The notes beneath the pieces are model-generated. The model searched no databases. It was not told the DNA's origin and worked only from the letters and a program-made list of their open reading frames with translations. Source: Alphaproteobacteria bacterium (lineage in GTDB: Bacteria; Pseudomonadota; Alphaproteobacteria; Micropepsales; Micropepsaceae). From it: 64,000 nt of DNA. Of this stretch, positions 62,046 to 64,000 are shown in pieces; position 1 is the first letter of the stretch, and every line of letters begins with the position of its first letter. The stretch is taken from positions 310,001 through 374,000 of the forward strand of contig JAGOBA010000001.1 of the NCBI GenBank assembly GCA_017983635.1. The letters run 5' to 3'. A program made the position numbers and the translations under genes.

Positions 62046-62780
62046 TCACTCCACCAACTTCAAATCACGTAGGCAGTAGGTCATGCCGTCGGTCAACATC
62101 TGCTTGAGGCCGGCCTGCATCGTCTGCTTTTGCTCCGGGGTCAGCGCGTCAAGACTTTCGACGTCTTCGAAGTCGGGCACCTCGTTCATGGTGCTCTTCT
62201 CGGGGTTCCAGAACGAGCGGTCGCGCATACGGGCGCTGCAGCTGTCGATCTCCTTGAATGTGCTTCCGTCGAGCAGGGTGACGCGAACGGCCAGATACAG
62301 CATTGCGCGGCCGCCTTGTGTGAGCAGACCGATTCCTTGAACGTTTTGGTTTGTGCCGTAAACATCGCTGAGCGTCGGCCAGGCGACGACATAGGCATCG
62401 ACGCTCGCGCCGCCTGTCGGCTTTGCGTTCGCGCGCATGGTGTCTTCGGGGTCCGGGGCGTCGAACGGATCGTCCAACACCGGCGCAATGGTGCCGCGCG
62501 GGAATTCGACTGGCTTCAGTTCGTACCGTTCCCTCAAGCCGTCGCTTAGCGCCGTCGTGATGTGCGCGTCGATCGCCCAGTCGGGCACGTCGAGCGCCGC
62601 CTCTTTGTTCGAGAACACCATGAAGCCGATGTGCTTGTGGTGAACCTTGTCGCCGACGTCGGAAACGATGCCGATGGTCTTGATCGGCGCCCGATCGGCG
62701 GCTTGCGCGGGCATGAGTGTCACCGCACACAACAGCGCCGCAATGAAGCGGGCTCGGACGAGGGAGGGTGTTTGGCGCAT
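62046..62780 (-). CDS. Secreted hypothetical protein
   Basis: 244 residues from the ATG at 62780 with signal peptide RARFIAALLCAVTLMPAQAA. The mature part has no family that I recognise: it begins KTIGIVSDVGDKVHHKHIGF, has a central DDPFDAPDPEDTMRA stretch and ends with LKQMLTDGMTYCLRDLKLVE. Two cysteines (SCSAR and TYCLR) may pair. No operon partner. Confidence 0.72.
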   Translation of the reverse strand: MRQTPSLVRARFIAALLCAVTLMPAQAADRAPIKTIGIVSDVGDKVHHKHIGFMVFSNKEAALDVPDWAIDAHITTALSDGLRERYELKPVEFPRGTIAPVLDDPFDAPDPEDTMRANAKPTGGASVDAYVVAWPTLSDVYGTNQNVQGIGLLTQGGRAMLYLAVRVTLLDGSTFKEIDSCSARMRDRSFWNPEKSTMNEVPDFEDVESLDALTPEQKQTMQAGLKQMLTDGMTYCLRDLKLVE

Positions 62781-62841
62781 GCCTATTCTCCGGTCTTGAA
62801 CGGCGGCGGGCGGCCAACTGCAAACGGACGCCACATGCATT

Positions 62842-62909
62842 TCTAACGGATATCGAACGACTATCAAATAGTGCCGCAGAAATGCGCCAACCTTCGCCTC
62901 TAACGGATA
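62842..62909. repeat. 11-bp direct repeat in a short intergenic region
   Basis: TCTAACGGATA occurs at 62842-62852 and 62899-62909, 57 bp apart, in the 210-bp gap between two minus-strand genes. It might be paired regulatory sites for the secreted hypothetical gene; short enough to be chance. Confidence 0.3.
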
Positions 62910-62990
62910 CGATTTTGCATCGCTCGCGGGTGGTTCGGGGCAGGGTACTGAAGCTCTGACTTTCCTAAACGCGGCGCCGATCGCAAGTGC

Positions 62991-63548
62991 CTATCGAACG
63001 CTTCGGTAACGCGCGAGGAAATTTGCACGCAACCCCGCGTCACGTCCGGGTGCTTGAGCGTACGACTCAAACCCGCCTCTCAAATCGCGAAACAAATCTG
63101 GAAGCGAGACATACAAGGATCCCGTCAGGTGCCTGGGATCGTTTGGGACGCTGCTAATTGTCGCGCGCTGCAAGAACCATTCGTGCACTCCGTCGCAACG
63201 AAGCAGGTCGAAAATATCTTTCGCATGCGACGCATACGGCTTCGGGAAGTACGTAGTCACGAACGAGAGAAATCGCAATTTTACACCAGCAGCGCCTCGC
63301 TCGGCCCCATCGGCAAATGCTGCAACGGAGTCAATTGCACAGCAGATCGCGATGAGAGTCATGTGCCCAACGTACGAGCCCCCAGGAAACTCCCGGCTTC
63401 CCAAAAGGCGTTCTATTTCGTGGAACACGCCGTCAGGGTAGAGATGCCGCGCGAATGGCGGGACCAAGTGGGCCTCATCGCACAGAAGGAGGCCATGATC
63501 AGGCCATGTACTTGTGTGGTAGTAGAGGACACCTTTGAAATCGAGCAT
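62991..63548 (-). CDS. Hypothetical cytoplasmic protein
   Basis: 185 residues. There is no signal or membrane segment. The stretch MTLIAICCAIDSVAAFADGA, then FLSFVTTYFPKPYASHAKDI and FDLLRCDGVHEWFLQ recalls a set of uncharacterised bacterial proteins with a 'LRCGLVH' pattern. Here that Gly is Asp. Ordinary codon use suggests a real gene. Function unknown. Confidence 0.65.
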   Translation of the reverse strand: MLDFKGVLYYHTSTWPDHGLLLCDEAHLVPPFARHLYPDGVFHEIERLLGSREFPGGSYVGHMTLIAICCAIDSVAAFADGAERGAAGVKLRFLSFVTTYFPKPYASHAKDIFDLLRCDGVHEWFLQRATISSVPNDPRHLTGSLYVSLPDLFRDLRGGFESYAQAPGRDAGLRANFLARYRSVR

Positions 63549-63600
63549 TGCTTACCCTGCGGAGAATCCGAATTCAGGGAATACGCGACAATCCTCAACG

Positions 63601-64000
63601 CTACCCCGCCATCAACGCCTTCACGTGCGCGGCTGCCGAGTCCGCAAGCGCCTTCAGGTCGTAGCCGCCCTCCAACGTCGAGACCACGCGGCTGGCGCAT
63701 TTGGCCTTCGCGATCGCACACACCTTCTCCGTCACCCACGCGTAGTCCGCCTCCACCAGGTTCAGGTTGGCGAGCGGGTCCCTTCGGTGGGCGTCGAAGC
63801 CGGCGCTGATGAGGATGAAGTCGGGGTTGAAGGCGTCCAGTGCTGGCAGCACCGTGTTGTCCCAGGCTTGGCGGAATTCGTGGCTGCCGGCGCCGGGGTC
63901 TAGGGCTGCGTTGACGATGTTGTTCGCCCTGCCCCGCTCGTTCGGGCGGCCGGTGCCGGGGTAGAGCGGCATTTGGTGGCTGGAGGCGAAGAAGAGTTCT
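63601..64000 (-). CDS. Histone deacetylase-like (acetylpolyamine/acetoin) hydrolase, partial
   Basis: The C-terminal 132 or so residues are present; the N-terminal part lies beyond the window edge. Conserved elements include ASSHQMPLYPGTGRPNERGR, a LISAGFDAHRRDPLANLNL metal-site region (Asp and His), and EGGYDLKALADSAAAHVKAL. Class II/bacterial HDAC superfamily, zinc-dependent deacylases of polyamines, acetoin or protein lysines. Confidence 0.92.
   Translation of the reverse strand, partial: ELFFASSHQMPLYPGTGRPNERGRANNIVNAALDPGAGSHEFRQAWDNTVLPALDAFNPDFILISAGFDAHRRDPLANLNLVEADYAWVTEKVCAIAKAKCASRVVSTLEGGYDLKALADSAAAHVKALMAG

Overview
The window is about 64 kb of GC-rich bacterial chromosome with roughly 66 tightly packed protein genes on both strands. 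I found no rRNA, tRNA, CRISPR array, intact transposase or phage structural gene. Gene content points to an alphaproteobacterium. The evidence is the xseB-ispA-dxs isoprenoid block followed by a TrmA-type methyltransferase, a cyanide-insensitive-type cytochrome bd oxidase with a DUF2474 partner, an E. coli-type SpeD, and dispersed palindromes of the 'GTCATGGCCGG' kind common in that class. I would not go below class level with confidence.

Layout. 1-17.3 kb: OmpA-like porin, amidohydrolase, DUF3574 lipoprotein, M13 metallopeptidase, a large coiled-coil membrane protein, META lipoprotein, Uup-like ABC-F ATPase, a CadC-type regulator divergent from an S41 peptidase, a TetR/SRPBCC/DUF1761 cluster, YhhN and dienelactone hydrolase, a TPR protein and a nitroreductase. 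17.3-28.8 kb: EF-hand/proline-rich secreted protein divergent from a two-component system, acyl-CoA synthetase, the cydAB-DUF2474 operon, GST, LACTB2-like hydrolase, DUF1499 protein and a second acyl-CoA ligase. 28.9-34 kb: a HigB/HigA-like toxin-antitoxin pair with a frameshifted toxin, overlapping the start of a class III aminotransferase; alpha/beta hydrolase; CDF metal transporter; pdxH. 34-40.9 kb: SEL1 lipoprotein, DnaJ-like co-chaperone, cupin, a gene-poor stretch ending in a second copy of the dnaJ 3' end, a PH-like membrane protein, speD and a Cys/Met-type PLP enzyme. 41-45.1 kb: an EmrAB-type efflux operon with two related TetR regulators and a shared palindromic operator. 45.1-56.4 kb: class V aminotransferase, DUF2237, DUF1772, fabI, histidine phosphatase, aroC, two tiny very basic proteins, two methyltransferases, dxs, ispA and xseB. 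56.5-64 kb: alpha/beta hydrolase, TPR protein, metallo-beta-lactamase fold protein divergent from a TetR, DJ-1/PfpI protein, several small unknowns, and a histone-deacetylase-like gene cut by the window edge.

Most of the window is housekeeping and envelope metabolism. The less ordinary parts are non-coding or small. They are: (1) two distant compound inverted-repeat elements (25.3 and 46.8 kb) with divergent tandem-repeat arms but a similar core; (2) a 177-bp duplication of the dnaJ 3' end bracketing a cupin gene and two orphan terminator-like hairpins; (3) one palindrome placed at both the emrA and second tetR promoters, doubled at emrA with 53 bp between centres; (4) the single-base toxin frameshift; (5) a pair of tiny basic proteins; and (6) an EF-hand protein and sensor kinase that share long proline-rich tracts. 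I cannot claim a proven new system; these are the best candidates.
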